Shown: positions 49,016 to 60,231 of the stretch, piece after piece | Layout of the letters: every line of letters begins with the position of its first letter | Numbering within the stretch: the first letter of the stretch is position 1 | From: [Anoxybacillus] calidus | GTDB lineage: Bacteria > Bacillota > Bacilli > Bacillales > Anoxybacillaceae | NCBI RefSeq assembly: GCF_013760845.1 | Contig: NZ_JACDUU010000001.1 | Span: 1-64,000, forward strand | DNA: 64,000 bases | Direction: 5' to 3' | Program-made: the position numbers and the translations under genes | The notes under the pieces: generated by a model | Seen by the model: the letters and a program-made list of their open reading frames with translations, nothing else | The model's database searches: none | Told to the model about the DNA's origin: nothing

Positions 49016-49666
49016 TTGTTATCACCGGAAGTCACAAGTTATTTAGAAACGCTCATTCCAAAGCGTGAACACGAAATAGAGGAAATTGAAGAATACGCCA
49101 AAGAACATGATGTTCCGATCATGGAATTAGTCGGTATTGAAGCGATGTTGCAAATATTAAAATTAGTGCAGCCAGCAAAGATTTTAGAAATCGGTACAGC
49201 GATTGGCTATTCGGCTATTCGAATGGCTAAAGCGTTGCCGAATGCCAACATTGTGACATTAGAACGTGACAAAGAACGATATGAACAGGCGCTTTTTTAT
49301 ATAGAGAAAACGAACACTGCGAAACAAATTAACGTACTCTTTGGCGATGCTCTTCATCTGTATGAAGAGGTCGCCAATTATGGGCCTTTTGACGCTATTT
49401 TTATCGATGCGGCGAAAGGGCAGTACCTTCGCTTTTTTGAAATGTATGAGCCGCTATTAAACAAAAACGGGATTATTATTACCGATAATGTATTGTTTAA
49501 AGGTCTAGTTGCTCACGCTGAACCGATTGAAATGAGGCGGATTCGCAGTTTAGTAAAGAAGATACGTGAGTACAATGAGTGGCTTATGGCTCATCCGAGC
49601 TATGATACGGTGATTTTACCGCTCGGAGACGGAATAGCGATATCTAGAAAAAGAGGTGAACAATGA
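49016..49666 (+). CDS. trmR: tRNA 5-hydroxyuridine methyltransferase TrmR (YrrM)
   Basis: About 216 aa; a class I SAM-dependent O-methyltransferase. The SAM motif I ILEIGTAIGYSAIRMA, LERDKERYEQA (motif II) and FDAIFIDAAKGQY are visible. In B. subtilis it methylates ho5U34 of tRNA to mo5U, and its neighbours here encode the hydroxylation proteins. I chose TTG 49016, about 8 nt after GAGGAGG; the frame runs open from ATG 48890, but that stretch is crossed by a terminator hairpin. It overlaps trhP1. Confidence 0.88.
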   Translation: MLSPEVTSYLETLIPKREHEIEEIEEYAKEHDVPIMELVGIEAMLQILKLVQPAKILEIGTAIGYSAIRMAKALPNANIVTLERDKERYEQALFYIEKTNTAKQINVLFGDALHLYEEVANYGPFDAIFIDAAKGQYLRFFEMYEPLLNKNGIIITDNVLFKGLVAHAEPIEMRRIRSLVKKIREYNEWLMAHPSYDTVILPLGDGIAISRKRGEQ

Positions 49667-50595
49667 TGAAAAAACCAGAATTGCTTGTAACGCCAATTGA
49701 TGTTGCGCACATTCGCGATTTGGCAGAAGCAGGTGCTGATGCTGTTATGATCGGTGAGCAGCGCTATGGATTGCGTTTGGCGGGAGAATTTAAACGGGAA
49801 GATATTGTTGAAGCAGTGAAAATCGCCCATCAGCATAATGTAAAAGTGTATGTAGCAATGAATGCCATTTTCCATAATGATAAAGTGGACGAGTTAGGCG
49901 ACTATGTAAAATTTTTAGCGGATACGGGCGTAGATGCGATCGTGTTTGGCGATCCAGCTGTTTTAATGACCGTGCGTGAAGTAGCACCGCATATGAAATT
50001 GCATTGGAACACAGAAACAACAGCGACGAACTGGTATACCTGCAACTACTGGGGACGTAAAGGGGCAAAACGCGCTGTGCTTGCCCGTGAAATTAACATG
50101 GATGCCATCATTGAAATCAAAGAGCATGCTGAAGTAGAAATCGAAGTGCAAGTTCACGGAATGACATGTATGTTCCAATCAAAGCGCTCGCTCATTGGTA
50201 ACTATTTTGAATATCAAGGAAAAGTAATGGAAATTGAAAAACGTAAATATGAAAAAGGAATGTTCCTTTACGATAAAGAGCGCGATAATAAATATCCGAT
50301 TTTCGAAGACGAAAACGGGACACACATTATGAGTCCGAATGATATTTGTATCATTGATGAATTGGAAGAAATGATTGATGCCGAAATCGATAGCTTTAAA
50401 ATTGACGGCATCTTACAAGAACGGGAATATATTACCGAAGTAACGAAAAAATACCGCCTTGCCATCGATTTATGCGCAGAAAACCGTGAAGAGTATCGAA
50501 AAGTAAAAGATCAATTGCTGGCGGAAATCGAAGAAATTCAGCCGAAGCATCGACCGTTAGATACAGGCTTTTTCTTTAAAGAGACGGTTTATTAA
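49666..50595 (+). CDS. trhP1: U32 family protein TrhP1 (YrrN), tRNA hydroxylation
   Basis: About 309 aa of the peptidase U32 family, beginning MKKPELLVTP. It has the AGADAVMIGEQRYGLRLAG segment but lacks the four-cysteine cluster present in the next gene; the matching region reads VHGMTCMFQSKRSL. In B. subtilis YrrN and YrrO together are needed for prephenate-dependent 5-hydroxylation of wobble uridine, not for proteolysis. I chose the second ATG (49666), 7 nt after AGAGGTG; 49663 is an alternative. It overlaps the trmR stop. Confidence 0.88.
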   Translation: MKKPELLVTPIDVAHIRDLAEAGADAVMIGEQRYGLRLAGEFKREDIVEAVKIAHQHNVKVYVAMNAIFHNDKVDELGDYVKFLADTGVDAIVFGDPAVLMTVREVAPHMKLHWNTETTATNWYTCNYWGRKGAKRAVLAREINMDAIIEIKEHAEVEIEVQVHGMTCMFQSKRSLIGNYFEYQGKVMEIEKRKYEKGMFLYDKERDNKYPIFEDENGTHIMSPNDICIIDELEEMIDAEIDSFKIDGILQEREYITEVTKKYRLAIDLCAENREEYRKVKDQLLAEIEEIQPKHRPLDTGFFFKETVY

Positions 50596-50620
50596 TTTTA
50601 AAGAAAAGGAGGAGAAGAAC

Positions 50621-51889
50621 ATGATTGTAAAAAACGATAAAATTTCCGAAATTATTAACGGAAAGCGCGTCATTACGAAAAAGCCAGAGTTGCTTGCTCC
50701 AGCCGGCAACTTAGAAAAGCTAAAAGTAGCGATTCTCTATGGCGCGGATGCCGTTTTTATCGGCGGTCAAGAGTACGGTCTCCGTTCTAATGCTGATAAC
50801 TTCACATTAGAAGAAATCGCTGAAGGTGTGCGTTTTGCAAACAAATATGGTGCGAAAATTTATGTAACGACAAATATTTATGCACATAACGAAAACATTC
50901 CAGGATTAGATAAATATTTGAAAGGGTTAGAAGAAGCCGGTGTTACCGGAATTATCGTTGCTGACCCGCTTATTATCGAAACAGCGCGCCGCATCGCACC
51001 GAAGCTTGAAGTGCATTTAAGTACTCAACAGTCTCTAACAAACTGGAAAGCTGTTCAGTTTTGGAAGGAAGAAGGATTAGAGCGCGTTGTATTAGCACGG
51101 GAAACAAGCGCAGAAGAAATTCGCGAAATTAAGGAGAAAGTCGATATTGAAATTGAAGCCTTTATTCATGGGGCGATGTGTATTGCTTATTCAGGTCGCT
51201 GTGTGTTAAGTAACCATATGACAGCACGCGACTCTAACCGCGGCGGCTGCTGTCAGTCATGCCGTTGGGATTATGACTTATATAAATTAGATTCTGGAAA
51301 AGAAATCGCTTTGTTTGATGAGAATGACGCACCGTTTGCAATGAGTCCGAAAGACTTAAACTTAATTCAATCGATTCCGAAAATGATTGAATTAGGCATT
51401 GACAGTTTAAAAATTGAAGGACGTATGAAATCCATTCACTACGTGGCAACGGTCGTAAGTGTATACCGCAAAGTGATTGATGCATATTGTGCCGACCCTG
51501 ACAATTTCGTCATTAAAAAAGAATGGCTTGAGGAACTTGACAAATGTGCGAATCGTGATACGGCACCGGCCTTTTTTGAGGGAGTTCCTGGTTATAAAGA
51601 ACAAATGTTTGGTGTTCATAGCAAGAAAACAACTTATGATTTTGTCGGCCTTGTGTTAGACTACGACAAGGAAACAAAAATGGTGATATTACAGCAACGA
51701 AACTTCTTTAAACCTGGCGATGAAGTAGAATTTTTTGGACCGCAAATCGAGAACTTTACACAAAAAATTGAGAAAATTTGGGACGAAGATGGAAACGAAT
51801 TAGATGCGGCACGTCATCCGCTGCAAATTGTCAAATTTAGAGTAGACAAAGAAGTCTTCCCATACAACATGATGAGAAAGGGGCATTGA
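50621..51889 (+). CDS. trhP2: U32 family protein TrhP2 (YrrO), tRNA hydroxylation
   Basis: A 422-aa U32-family protein. The signature [20 protein letters not shown] (about residues 183-202) and GGCCQSCRW supply four conserved cysteines, which probably hold an iron-sulfur cluster. The C-terminal domain (about 335-420) is beta-rich. With TrhP1 it should make 5-hydroxyuridine at tRNA position 34, the substrate of TrmR. AAGGAGGAG precedes the ATG. udk follows after 7 nt. Confidence 0.92.
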   Translation: MIVKNDKISEIINGKRVITKKPELLAPAGNLEKLKVAILYGADAVFIGGQEYGLRSNADNFTLEEIAEGVRFANKYGAKIYVTTNIYAHNENIPGLDKYLKGLEEAGVTGIIVADPLIIETARRIAPKLEVHLSTQQSLTNWKAVQFWKEEGLERVVLARETSAEEIREIKEKVDIEIEAFIHGAMCIAYSGRCVLSNHMTARDSNRGGCCQSCRWDYDLYKLDSGKEIALFDENDAPFAMSPKDLNLIQSIPKMIELGIDSLKIEGRMKSIHYVATVVSVYRKVIDAYCADPDNFVIKKEWLEELDKCANRDTAPAFFEGVPGYKEQMFGVHSKKTTYDFVGLVLDYDKETKMVILQQRNFFKPGDEVEFFGPQIENFTQKIEKIWDEDGNELDAARHPLQIVKFRVDKEVFPYNMMRKGH

Positions 51890-51896
51890 GATTAAC

Positions 51897-52532
51897 ATGG
51901 GGAAGAAACCGGTTGTCATCGGAGTCGCTGGCGGCTCCGGCTCGGGGAAAACGAGCGTAGCAAAAGCGATTTATGAACATTTTCAAGGGCATTCCATTTT
52001 AATGCTAGAGCAAGATTACTATTACAAAGATCAAAGCCATTTACCATTTGAAGAGCGGCTAAAAACGAACTACGATCATCCGCTTGCCTTTGATAATGAC
52101 TTGCTCATTGAGCATCTTGAAAAATTGCTTAATTACGAACCGATTGAAAAACCGGTATATGACTATGCTTTGCATACTCGTTCAGATGAAGTGATTTACG
52201 TAGAACCGAAAGATGTGATCATCTTAGAGGGGATTCTCGTACTAGAAGATGAACGATTGCGCAACTTAATGGATATTAAAGTATACGTTGATACAGATGC
52301 AGATATTCGCATTATTCGCCGCTTGCTCCGCGATATTAAAGAGCGTGGCCGCACTCTGGAATCGGTTATTGAACAATACGTTTCTGTTGTTCGTCCAATG
52401 CATAACCAATTCATTGAACCAACGAAACGATATGCCGATATTATCATTCCAGAAGGCGGACATAACCATGTCGCGATTGATTTAATGGTAACAAAAATTC
52501 GCACAATTCTTGAACAAAAAGCAATTTTGTAA
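51897..52532 (+). CDS. udk: Uridine kinase
   Basis: A 211-aa kinase of pyrimidine salvage that phosphorylates uridine and cytidine. The P-loop is [15 protein letters not shown] (about residues 9-23). [15 protein letters not shown] and the [13 protein letters not shown] segment are typical. Length as in other Bacilli. It belongs to the trmR-trhP1-trhP2-udk run, with greA next. Confidence 0.97.
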   Translation: MGKKPVVIGVAGGSGSGKTSVAKAIYEHFQGHSILMLEQDYYYKDQSHLPFEERLKTNYDHPLAFDNDLLIEHLEKLLNYEPIEKPVYDYALHTRSDEVIYVEPKDVIILEGILVLEDERLRNLMDIKVYVDTDADIRIIRRLLRDIKERGRTLESVIEQYVSVVRPMHNQFIEPTKRYADIIIPEGGHNHVAIDLMVTKIRTILEQKAIL

Positions 52533-52585
52533 TAACATAACATAGATATAAAATAAAATATGTTTACAGTTTTGATATGTTAACC

Positions 52586-52620
52586 GTACGAACAACCGTT
52601 TTCGTTGTTCGTACATTTTA
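52586..52620 (+). terminator. Hairpin between udk and greA
   Basis: GTACGAACAAC and GTTGTTCGTAC form a perfect 11-bp stem around CGTTTTC. The following tract ATTTTACA is a weak T-run, so termination may be partial. Confidence 0.7.
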
Positions 52621-52653
52621 CATATGTAGAAAAAATTAAAGGAGTGAAGGGAT

Positions 52654-53130
52654 ATGGCAGTAGAAAAACAGTATCCGATGACGAAGGAGGGAAAGGAAAA
52701 GTTAGAACAAGAACTAGAATATTTAAAAACGGTAAAACGCAAGGAAGTGGTTGAGCGCATTAAAATTGCTCGCAGCTTTGGCGACCTTTCTGAAAACTCT
52801 GAGTATGATGCTGCAAAAGATGAGCAAGCATTCGTTGAATCGCGAATTCAAACGCTTGAGAATATGATTCGTAACGCCAAAATTATTGAAGAAGATACAG
52901 AAAATCCACATGTTGTTACATTAGGGAAATCTGTAACTTTTATCGAACTGCCTGATGGAGAAGAAGAAACATATACAATTGTAGGAAGTGCAGAAGCTGA
53001 TCCATTTGAAGGAAAAATTTCAAACGATTCGCCAATTGCAAAATCTCTTCTTGGAAAACAAGTTGGCGATGAAGTAACGGTACAAACGCCTGGCGGCGAA
53101 ATGCTTGTAAAAATTGTAGCAGTAAAATAG
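52654..53130 (+). CDS. greA: Transcription elongation factor GreA
   Basis: A 158-aa protein. The N-terminal coiled coil (about residues 10-75) contains [19 protein letters not shown] and the acidic tip [15 protein letters not shown] needed for transcript cleavage. The C-terminal FKBP-like domain (about 80-158) includes [16 protein letters not shown]. It rescues backtracked RNA polymerase. AAAGGAGTGAAGG precedes the ATG. Confidence 0.98.
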   Translation: MAVEKQYPMTKEGKEKLEQELEYLKTVKRKEVVERIKIARSFGDLSENSEYDAAKDEQAFVESRIQTLENMIRNAKIIEEDTENPHVVTLGKSVTFIELPDGEEETYTIVGSAEADPFEGKISNDSPIAKSLLGKQVGDEVTVQTPGGEMLVKIVAVK

Positions 53131-53143
53131 GTTTTAAACGGTG

Positions 53144-53177
53144 ACACCTCGTCGAAAATGAAGACGAGGTGTTTTTT
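53144..53177 (+). terminator. greA terminator containing the pbpI ribosome site
   Basis: ACACCTCGTC (53144-53153) pairs with GACGAGGTGT (53163-53172) and is followed by T-run 53172-53177. The ATG of the next gene begins at 53178. The GAGGTG in the 3' arm is the only Shine-Dalgarno candidate for that gene. Confidence 0.9.
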
Positions 53178-54947
53178 ATGTTAACGAAAAGAGTCTGGTT
53201 TATTTTATTTACTATTCAACTTGGTATCGCTTTATTAATTGGGAGAATTATACAAATACAACTTGTCAGCACGGAGTCTTTTTCTAAAGAAAAAGTGAAT
53301 CTCATTGAAGCAAGTGTCGCACAAAGAACCCAAGAAATGGTGCTTGATGATGGCCGAGGAACATTTATTGACCGAAATGGCAAACCATTGATGCATGATT
53401 ACATTCCAACTTTAGTTTTATTTCCGTTTTTAAAAAAAATGGATTGGCCGATTGAAAAACTAGCTACGATCATAAATGTTTCAGCTAATGTGATTCAGCA
53501 AGCATTACAAGAACAAAAACAACCATTTATTTTTATGATGAATAATGAGCCTTTGCGATTAACGGAGACACAAATGAAGAAGATTAATCAGCTACGTATT
53601 CCTGGGGTATTTGCGGTAAAAAAGCAATATCCACTGGAAAAGAAATATGCCGAACATTTAATTGGATTAATAAGAGAAAATCCAGATTTGTTACGGTCGC
53701 GTTATCCTGATAAAATGCATTTATCTCCGAAAACGAAAATCGGCATTTCCGGACTGCAAGGGGCTTTTGATGAATTTTTAATTCCGGATGGAGAAACAAG
53801 ACTGTTATATCATGTTGATGGTGACGGCGGTCCTTTATTTGGACTTCAGGTGAAGTACAGCGAACCAGCGAATCCATTTTATCCGGTTTCGGTTCAAACG
53901 ACAATTGATCGCGATTTACAAGAAATCGCTCAAGAGGTTGTTAGAGAACATGGTTTAAAAAAAGGTGGTCTAGTTTTGCTTGATGTTGAAACAAATGATA
54001 TTTTAGCGATGGTCAGCGTCCCGGAAATCAATACACATGACCCTTATGCGGATAATGATTCCGGCAATCAGATGATTCTTCCACAGATTCCAGGCTCTAT
54101 TTTTAAAACGGTCATTGCTGCTGCGGCGATCGAACAAGGTCTTGTCTCTCCTTATCGAACGTTTGACTGCAGTAAAACAATCGATGGAAAACCTGAAGAA
54201 AATCATAACTATGGAATGCTTAATTTTGCTGATAGTTTTGCCTTAAGCTGTAACAATACATTCGGGACGTTAGGAAAAGAGCTTGTTGAACAAGATAAAG
54301 ACATCATTGAGAAATATGCACAAAAACTCGGGTTATATCCACTAGTTAGTTGGAAAGGTCATGTTTATCATTTTGAAAATTTTAAGCAGCTTCCGGAAGA
54401 AAAAAAGGGAATCATCTGGCATGATAATAAGGACAAATATGTTCCGCTAGCAGTGGCCCAGACAGCAATTGGACAAAAAGATGTTCGTATCTCACCGCTA
54501 GCAGTAGCCAATATGATGGCAACCATTGCAAGAAACGGGGAAGCGAAGCAAGTGCGAGCAGTAAACAAAATCCTTTATAAAAATGGAACAACATTTTTTT
54601 CCTTCCCTGAGCAAAAATTTTCAAATGAAACTATTTCATACAATACGGCTCTAACATTACAGAAATTATTGAGAAGTGTCGTGACTCATGAGGAAGGTAC
54701 AGGAAGAAGGTTTCAAACATTGCCTTATGAAGTTGCGGGGAAGTCTGGAACGGCAGAAACAGGAAAAATAACATCTCATGACGAAGAACTCATTAATAAG
54801 TGGTTTGCAGGCTTCTTCCCTGCTGATTCACCGAAATATGCACTTGTTGTAGTAGAATTAGAACAAACGAGCAATAAAGCTGTGACAAATGATGTCTTTT
54901 ATGATGTTGTCAAGAGGATATATGAGTTTAATGAACAACATTCATAA
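53178..54947 (+). CDS. Class B penicillin-binding protein (PbpI/YrrR-like)
   Basis: About 589 aa. A membrane anchor (about residues 5-25) is followed by a dimerisation domain and a transpeptidase domain. The active-site serine is in GSIFKTV (SxxK), then SCN in LSCNNTFG and KSGTAETG. B. subtilis PbpI (YrrR) lies at this place downstream of greA and is sporulation-linked. I chose ATG 53178; GTG 53169 is inside the terminator stem. The gene starts immediately at the end of the greA terminator, so its own promoter is expected inside or near greA, but I could not identify it. Confidence 0.88.
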   Translation: MLTKRVWFILFTIQLGIALLIGRIIQIQLVSTESFSKEKVNLIEASVAQRTQEMVLDDGRGTFIDRNGKPLMHDYIPTLVLFPFLKKMDWPIEKLATIINVSANVIQQALQEQKQPFIFMMNNEPLRLTETQMKKINQLRIPGVFAVKKQYPLEKKYAEHLIGLIRENPDLLRSRYPDKMHLSPKTKIGISGLQGAFDEFLIPDGETRLLYHVDGDGGPLFGLQVKYSEPANPFYPVSVQTTIDRDLQEIAQEVVREHGLKKGGLVLLDVETNDILAMVSVPEINTHDPYADNDSGNQMILPQIPGSIFKTVIAAAAIEQGLVSPYRTFDCSKTIDGKPEENHNYGMLNFADSFALSCNNTFGTLGKELVEQDKDIIEKYAQKLGLYPLVSWKGHVYHFENFKQLPEEKKGIIWHDNKDKYVPLAVAQTAIGQKDVRISPLAVANMMATIARNGEAKQVRAVNKILYKNGTTFFSFPEQKFSNETISYNTALTLQKLLRSVVTHEEGTGRRFQTLPYEVAGKSGTAETGKITSHDEELINKWFAGFFPADSPKYALVVVELEQTSNKAVTNDVFYDVVKRIYEFNEQHS

Positions 54948-55054
54948 ATATCTAAATAGGACATAAATATGGAATTGCTGCGAAATAGTTTATAAGGAGA
55001 CGTACGAATGATAAAATAGAAAACGATTTAAAAAAGGAGAGGGGTAAGATAAGG

Positions 55055-55708
55055 TTGTTGACAAAACCAAAAACATCTTTCCAAGGAGCCCGCTATGAGC
55101 AACGGGCAAAACGAAGAAAAGTAAACCGCATTTTAAATACATTAATTGGTTTCGTGTTCACTCTCATTCTCTTTTTTGGCTGGCAATTAATATTTTCTAA
55201 TGACAAAGAACCAGAGAAAGCGAGCCATCCAGTGAACGAGAAAAAAGAAGAAACAGTAGAAAAAGAGGAGAAAGAGGACAAAGAAAGCGTAAAAGTCGAA
55301 TTTAATGAGAATGTGAAAAACGACAATAAAGAAGAATTAGAAGAGGAAAGCGAACAGGAAACGAACGAAGAAGTAACCGTGATTGAAGGAGATCCAAATT
55401 CAAATATTATTCAAGAAATTGTCAACCCATCATGGCAGCCGATTGGTACAACGCAATCAGAACCACATGTAACAACCTTTGAGAAAGAATCTGTTGACTG
55501 GAAAGAAATGCTTGATGCAATCAGCTATGCTACTCGCCTATCTCAATCAGAAATGATTGTTTGGTTTATCGGCAATAATGGACCGAACAAAGCTGTTGCT
55601 ACCATTTCCACGAAGGATAAGCAGCAGAATTATAAAGTGTATATTGAGTGGGTGGAGCAGCAAGGTTGGAAACCAGTGAAAGTTCAACAATTACGAAATA
55701 GAGAATAG
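55055..55708 (+). CDS. YrrS-like DUF1510 protein
   Basis: A 217-aa protein. A short basic N-terminus (RYEQRAKRRKVNR) precedes one membrane helix (about residues 30-50), a long Glu/Lys linker of very low complexity (about 55-115) and a C-terminal globular domain (about 120-215) with VNPSWQPIGT and MIVWFIGNNGP. This is the DUF1510 architecture of YrrS, which follows pbpI in B. subtilis. The globular part faces outward. The start is TTG 55055 (or 55058), with GGAGAGGGG upstream. Confidence 0.87.
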   Translation: MLTKPKTSFQGARYEQRAKRRKVNRILNTLIGFVFTLILFFGWQLIFSNDKEPEKASHPVNEKKEETVEKEEKEDKESVKVEFNENVKNDNKEELEEESEQETNEEVTVIEGDPNSNIIQEIVNPSWQPIGTTQSEPHVTTFEKESVDWKEMLDAISYATRLSQSEMIVWFIGNNGPNKAVATISTKDKQQNYKVYIEWVEQQGWKPVKVQQLRNRE

Positions 55709-55818
55709 AGGCTAGTAAGTGTCTGACCTCACTCGTCATCCACCGTATATCACGTGTTTCTAAAACGTGATGTATGATCGATTGAGGTGAGGCGTCTGAC
55801 ACTTTCCTTAGCCTCTTA
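55709..55818. repeat. Palindromic intergenic element, copy 2
   Basis: The left end GAGGCTAGTAAGTGTCTGAC pairs with the right end, which in reverse reads GAGGCTAAGGAAAGTGTCAG. An inner stem is CACGT/ACGTG-like (ATCACGTGTTTCTAAAACGTGAT). It shares the AAGTGTCTGAYCTCACKCGT core with copy 1 at 5928-6027. It lies between convergent yrrS and yrzA and may serve as their terminator. Confidence 0.72.
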
Positions 55819-56022
55819 TTTTTTTGCTTTAAAGTGAACGACTGCACTGTAAAAACGTTCCCCATTTGGTCCGATATGCATTTGATGAGAAACGTGATGA
55901 ACTTCTAACAAAATGGCTTTATTATGCTCAATTTGCTCATTAATTTTTTTCTCTAACGTTTGGATGTCAGTTGCTTCAAAAAATTCAATTTTATCTTCGA
56001 TGATGTCTAACGTAAAATTCAT
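55816..56022 (-). CDS. DUF2536 family protein (YrzA-like)
   Basis: A 68-aa soluble protein beginning MNFTLDIIEDKIEFFEA and ending in KAKK. The segment HHVSHQMHIGPNGERFYSAV is characteristic of DUF2536. Function unknown. I chose ATG 56022 with GAGGGGGATA upstream; the frame extends 12 codons further without a site. It is the single minus-strand gene between yrrS and yrrT, as in B. subtilis. Its stop overlaps the end of palindromic element copy 2. Confidence 0.85.
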   Translation of the reverse strand: MNFTLDIIEDKIEFFEATDIQTLEKKINEQIEHNKAILLEVHHVSHQMHIGPNGERFYSAVVHFKAKK

Positions 56023-56154
56023 TGTATCCCCCTCACTTTTTTGTCGTTTTACAAGCAAAGTGTAGCAAATTTCCTACTTGAGTTCCAATAGAGCAAAGAG
56101 ATTCTGATTGAATAAACTCAAAACTTATGATACATTGAGAACAGATTTATTACT

Positions 56155-56179
56155 AATTCATACTATATCTATAAGAATT
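56155..56179 (+). promoter_or_regulatory. Inverted repeat ahead of yrrT, possible CymR site
   Basis: AATTC (56155-56159) and GAATT (56175-56179) flank 15 AT-rich bases, 25 nt before the yrrT start. TATGAT at 56126-56131 may be the -10. CymR sites are long AT-rich dyads and this operon is a known CymR target in B. subtilis; the assignment here is inference. Confidence 0.45.
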
Positions 56180-56203
56180 ATAATATTTATGAGGTGTGAC
56201 ATC

Positions 56204-56845
56204 ATGGGAAGAGAATTTCTTGAGCTATTTGAAACATGGGCAAATTCATATGACGAGTCCGTTGAAGGTCATGACGAACAATATCGCGAGGTATTTGAAG
56301 GATATGAAGCGATTTTAAATACAGTTGTTAACAAATCAGGAAACGTAGTGTTGGAATTTGGTGTCGGTACTGGGAATTTAACAAAAAAACTTCTCGATGC
56401 CGGAAAAACAGTGTATGGCATAGAGCCTTCAGCACCAATGAGGGAAAAAGCGTTCGAAAAACTAGGGAACAGTGTGTCGATTCAAGATGGAGATTTCTTA
56501 CAATTCCCTGTTCCGAAAGAGACGATTGATACAATTGTCAGCACATATGCGTTTCACCATTTAACAGACGAAGAAAAAGCACAAGCCATCGTAAACTATG
56601 GAAAGTTGCTTCATAAAGGTGGTAAAATAGTGTTTGCTGATACGGCATTTGCGAACCAGGAGGCGTTCCAGCAGACGATTAATGAAGCGCTTGAGCGCGG
56701 ATTCCATAACCTTGCTGAAGATTTGCAAAGAGAGTATTATACAACGCTTGATGCGCTTGAGCGCATGTTTATAGCGGGTGGCTTTTCTGTTGAATTTACC
56801 CGCTTAAATAAATTCGTCTGGTTGATGGAGGCTGTAAAACAGTAG
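56204..56845 (+). CDS. yrrT: SAM-dependent methyltransferase YrrT
   Basis: About 213 aa; a class I methyltransferase. [17 protein letters not shown] starts the family; motif I is [16 protein letters not shown] (about residues 46-61) and motif [18 protein letters not shown]. The substrate is unknown, but YrrT heads the methionine-to-cysteine operon, so it probably produces S-adenosylhomocysteine recycled by the next enzymes. I chose ATG 56204 with GAGGTG upstream; 32 additional open codons precede it through the promoter region. Confidence 0.9.
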   Translation: MGREFLELFETWANSYDESVEGHDEQYREVFEGYEAILNTVVNKSGNVVLEFGVGTGNLTKKLLDAGKTVYGIEPSAPMREKAFEKLGNSVSIQDGDFLQFPVPKETIDTIVSTYAFHHLTDEEKAQAIVNYGKLLHKGGKIVFADTAFANQEAFQQTINEALERGFHNLAEDLQREYYTTLDALERMFIAGGFSVEFTRLNKFVWLMEAVKQ

Positions 56846-56861
56846 GAAAGAGGTAGAGGAA

Positions 56862-57560
56862 ATGAAAATTGCAATTATTGGCGCAATGGAAGAGGAAGTA
56901 ACAATTTTACGGGAACAAATCGCAAACCGCGAAGACACAGTAATCGCTAATTCCGAGTTTTACACAGGAAAGATTAATGATGTGGATGTTGTTTTATTAA
57001 AGTCAGGAATTGGAAAAGTGAATGCTGCAATGTCAACGGCGATTTTGCTTGAGCGCTTTAAGCCGGATTATGTCATTAACACGGGCTCTGCGGGTGGATT
57101 TTTACAAACATTAAATGTCGGTGATATCGTTATTTCTACTGAAGTTGCTCATCACGATGTCGATGTAACAGCATTTGGTTATGAATATGGTCAAGTGCCA
57201 GGGATGCCAGCACGTTACACAGCAGATAAGAAATTGGTGGAAGTGGCAGAGAAAAGTGCGCAACAAATTACCAATATTCAAGTTGTGAAAGGGTTAATCG
57301 CAACAGGGGATTCATTTATGAATGATCCAGCTCGCGTTGATTTCGTGCGTACGAAATTTGCTGACTTATATGCAGTAGAAATGGAAGCGGCGGCGATTGC
57401 GCAAGTTTGTACGCAATTTAACGTACCGTTTGTTATTATTCGTGCATTGTCTGATATTGCTGGAAAAGAGTCAAACATTTCCTTTGAGCAGTTTTTACAC
57501 ACAGCAGCACTTCATTCCTCAAATTTAGTGTTATCGATGTTAACAGCATTAAAGAACTAA
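56862..57560 (+). CDS. mtnN: 5'-methylthioadenosine/S-adenosylhomocysteine nucleosidase
   Basis: A 232-aa nucleosidase (Pfs) that splits adenine from S-adenosylhomocysteine and methylthioadenosine. [21 protein letters not shown], the catalytic EMEAAAIAQ (about residues 173-181) and the [11 protein letters not shown] segment with its acidic base are visible. It lies 16 nt after yrrT. The product S-ribosylhomocysteine is turned into homocysteine by LuxS, not encoded here. Confidence 0.97.
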   Translation: MKIAIIGAMEEEVTILREQIANREDTVIANSEFYTGKINDVDVVLLKSGIGKVNAAMSTAILLERFKPDYVINTGSAGGFLQTLNVGDIVISTEVAHHDVDVTAFGYEYGQVPGMPARYTADKKLVEVAEKSAQQITNIQVVKGLIATGDSFMNDPARVDFVRTKFADLYAVEMEAAAIAQVCTQFNVPFVIIRALSDIAGKESNISFEQFLHTAALHSSNLVLSMLTALKN

Positions 57561-57624
57561 ATATGCGTGAAAAGAGGGAGGAGAATCCTTCCTCTTTCCA
57601 TGTACACATATAAGGAGTGACATC

Positions 57625-59684
<2,060 letters not shown>

Positions 59685-59756
59685 GCAGTTGGTTAAAATT
59701 ACATCCCCCATTTTTCGAAACATATGGTACATTTAATGAGGAAAGTGGGGGATATG

Positions 59757-59999
59757 ATGGAACAACAAAAAAAACAATGGAAAGAAAAAGCAACTGACTA
59801 TAAAACATATGCGGGTGTTTTATTAGCGTTAAGCGTCTTTTTCTATATTGGTATGCTCATCCCAGCAGACCAATCGATGATTGCGATAGAAAAGAAACCG
59901 TTTTTGCTTGGCCTTATTGTTATTTTATTAGTCGGAGCTTTTTCCTTTTACCAAAAAGCTGTCAAATATATTCGCCTATTGCGCGAACTTGACCAATAG
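59757..59999 (+). CDS. yrhC: YrhC-like membrane protein
   Basis: About 80 aa with two predicted membrane helices (about residues 19-38 and 50-68) and short charged ends, starting MEQQKKQWKEKATDYKTYAG. This matches the YrhC family, which closes the yrrT-mccB operon in B. subtilis; its function is unknown. ATG 59757 lies 5-6 nt after a GGGGG tract; ATG 59754 is an alternative. Its stop codon is inside the following terminator stem. Confidence 0.85.
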   Translation: MEQQKKQWKEKATDYKTYAGVLLALSVFFYIGMLIPADQSMIAIEKKPFLLGLIVILLVGAFSFYQKAVKYIRLLRELDQ

Positions 60000-60040
60000 C
60001 CCTATCCGTTGCACCATAACGGATAGGGCTATTGTTTATT
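59999..60040 (+). terminator. Terminator after yrhC
   Basis: AGCCCTATCCGTT and AACGGATAGGGCT form a perfect 13-bp stem with CACCAT-type loop, followed by ATTGTTTATTTTT. Confidence 0.88.
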
Positions 60041-60054
60041 TTTCTAAATTGCTG

Positions 60055-60083
60055 TTTACAAATATGGAAGTTTTGGATATAAT
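60055..60083 (+). promoter_or_regulatory. Sigma-A promoter of the small-peptide region
   Basis: TTTACA (60055-60060) and TATAAT (60078-60083) are separated by 17 nt, near consensus. The first ORF downstream is the 28-codon frame at 60122. Confidence 0.82.
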
Positions 60084-60121
60084 TACCTCTATAAAATTTT
60101 TCAAAAGGGAGGTCGAATACA

Positions 60122-60208
60122 ATGATGATGAAAACTGGCACATTCATAATGTACAATTTTATAAGCCGATTCGAAACTATTCGACCGACCGTTGTTCACA
60201 AGCAGTAG
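60122..60208 (+). CDS. 28-aa leader-like ORF
   Basis: Begins MMMKTGTFIMYNFISRF and ends VVHKQ. GGGAGGT lies 8 nt upstream, and the near-consensus promoter is 40 nt upstream, so translation is plausible. It is followed within 25 nt by two tandem terminators and then the YrzI gene, like a leader peptide arrangement. No family is recognised. Confidence 0.5.
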   Translation: MMMKTGTFIMYNFISRFETIRPTVVHKQ

Positions 60209-60231
60209 TTTTATACGTTAGACGAGTTGTA

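Noticed and set aside
55206-55380. Low-complexity Glu/Lys-rich coding repeat in the YrrS-like gene as a possible tandem repeat
   Set aside because: It is a normal charged linker of the DUF1510 architecture, without a regular repeat unit.
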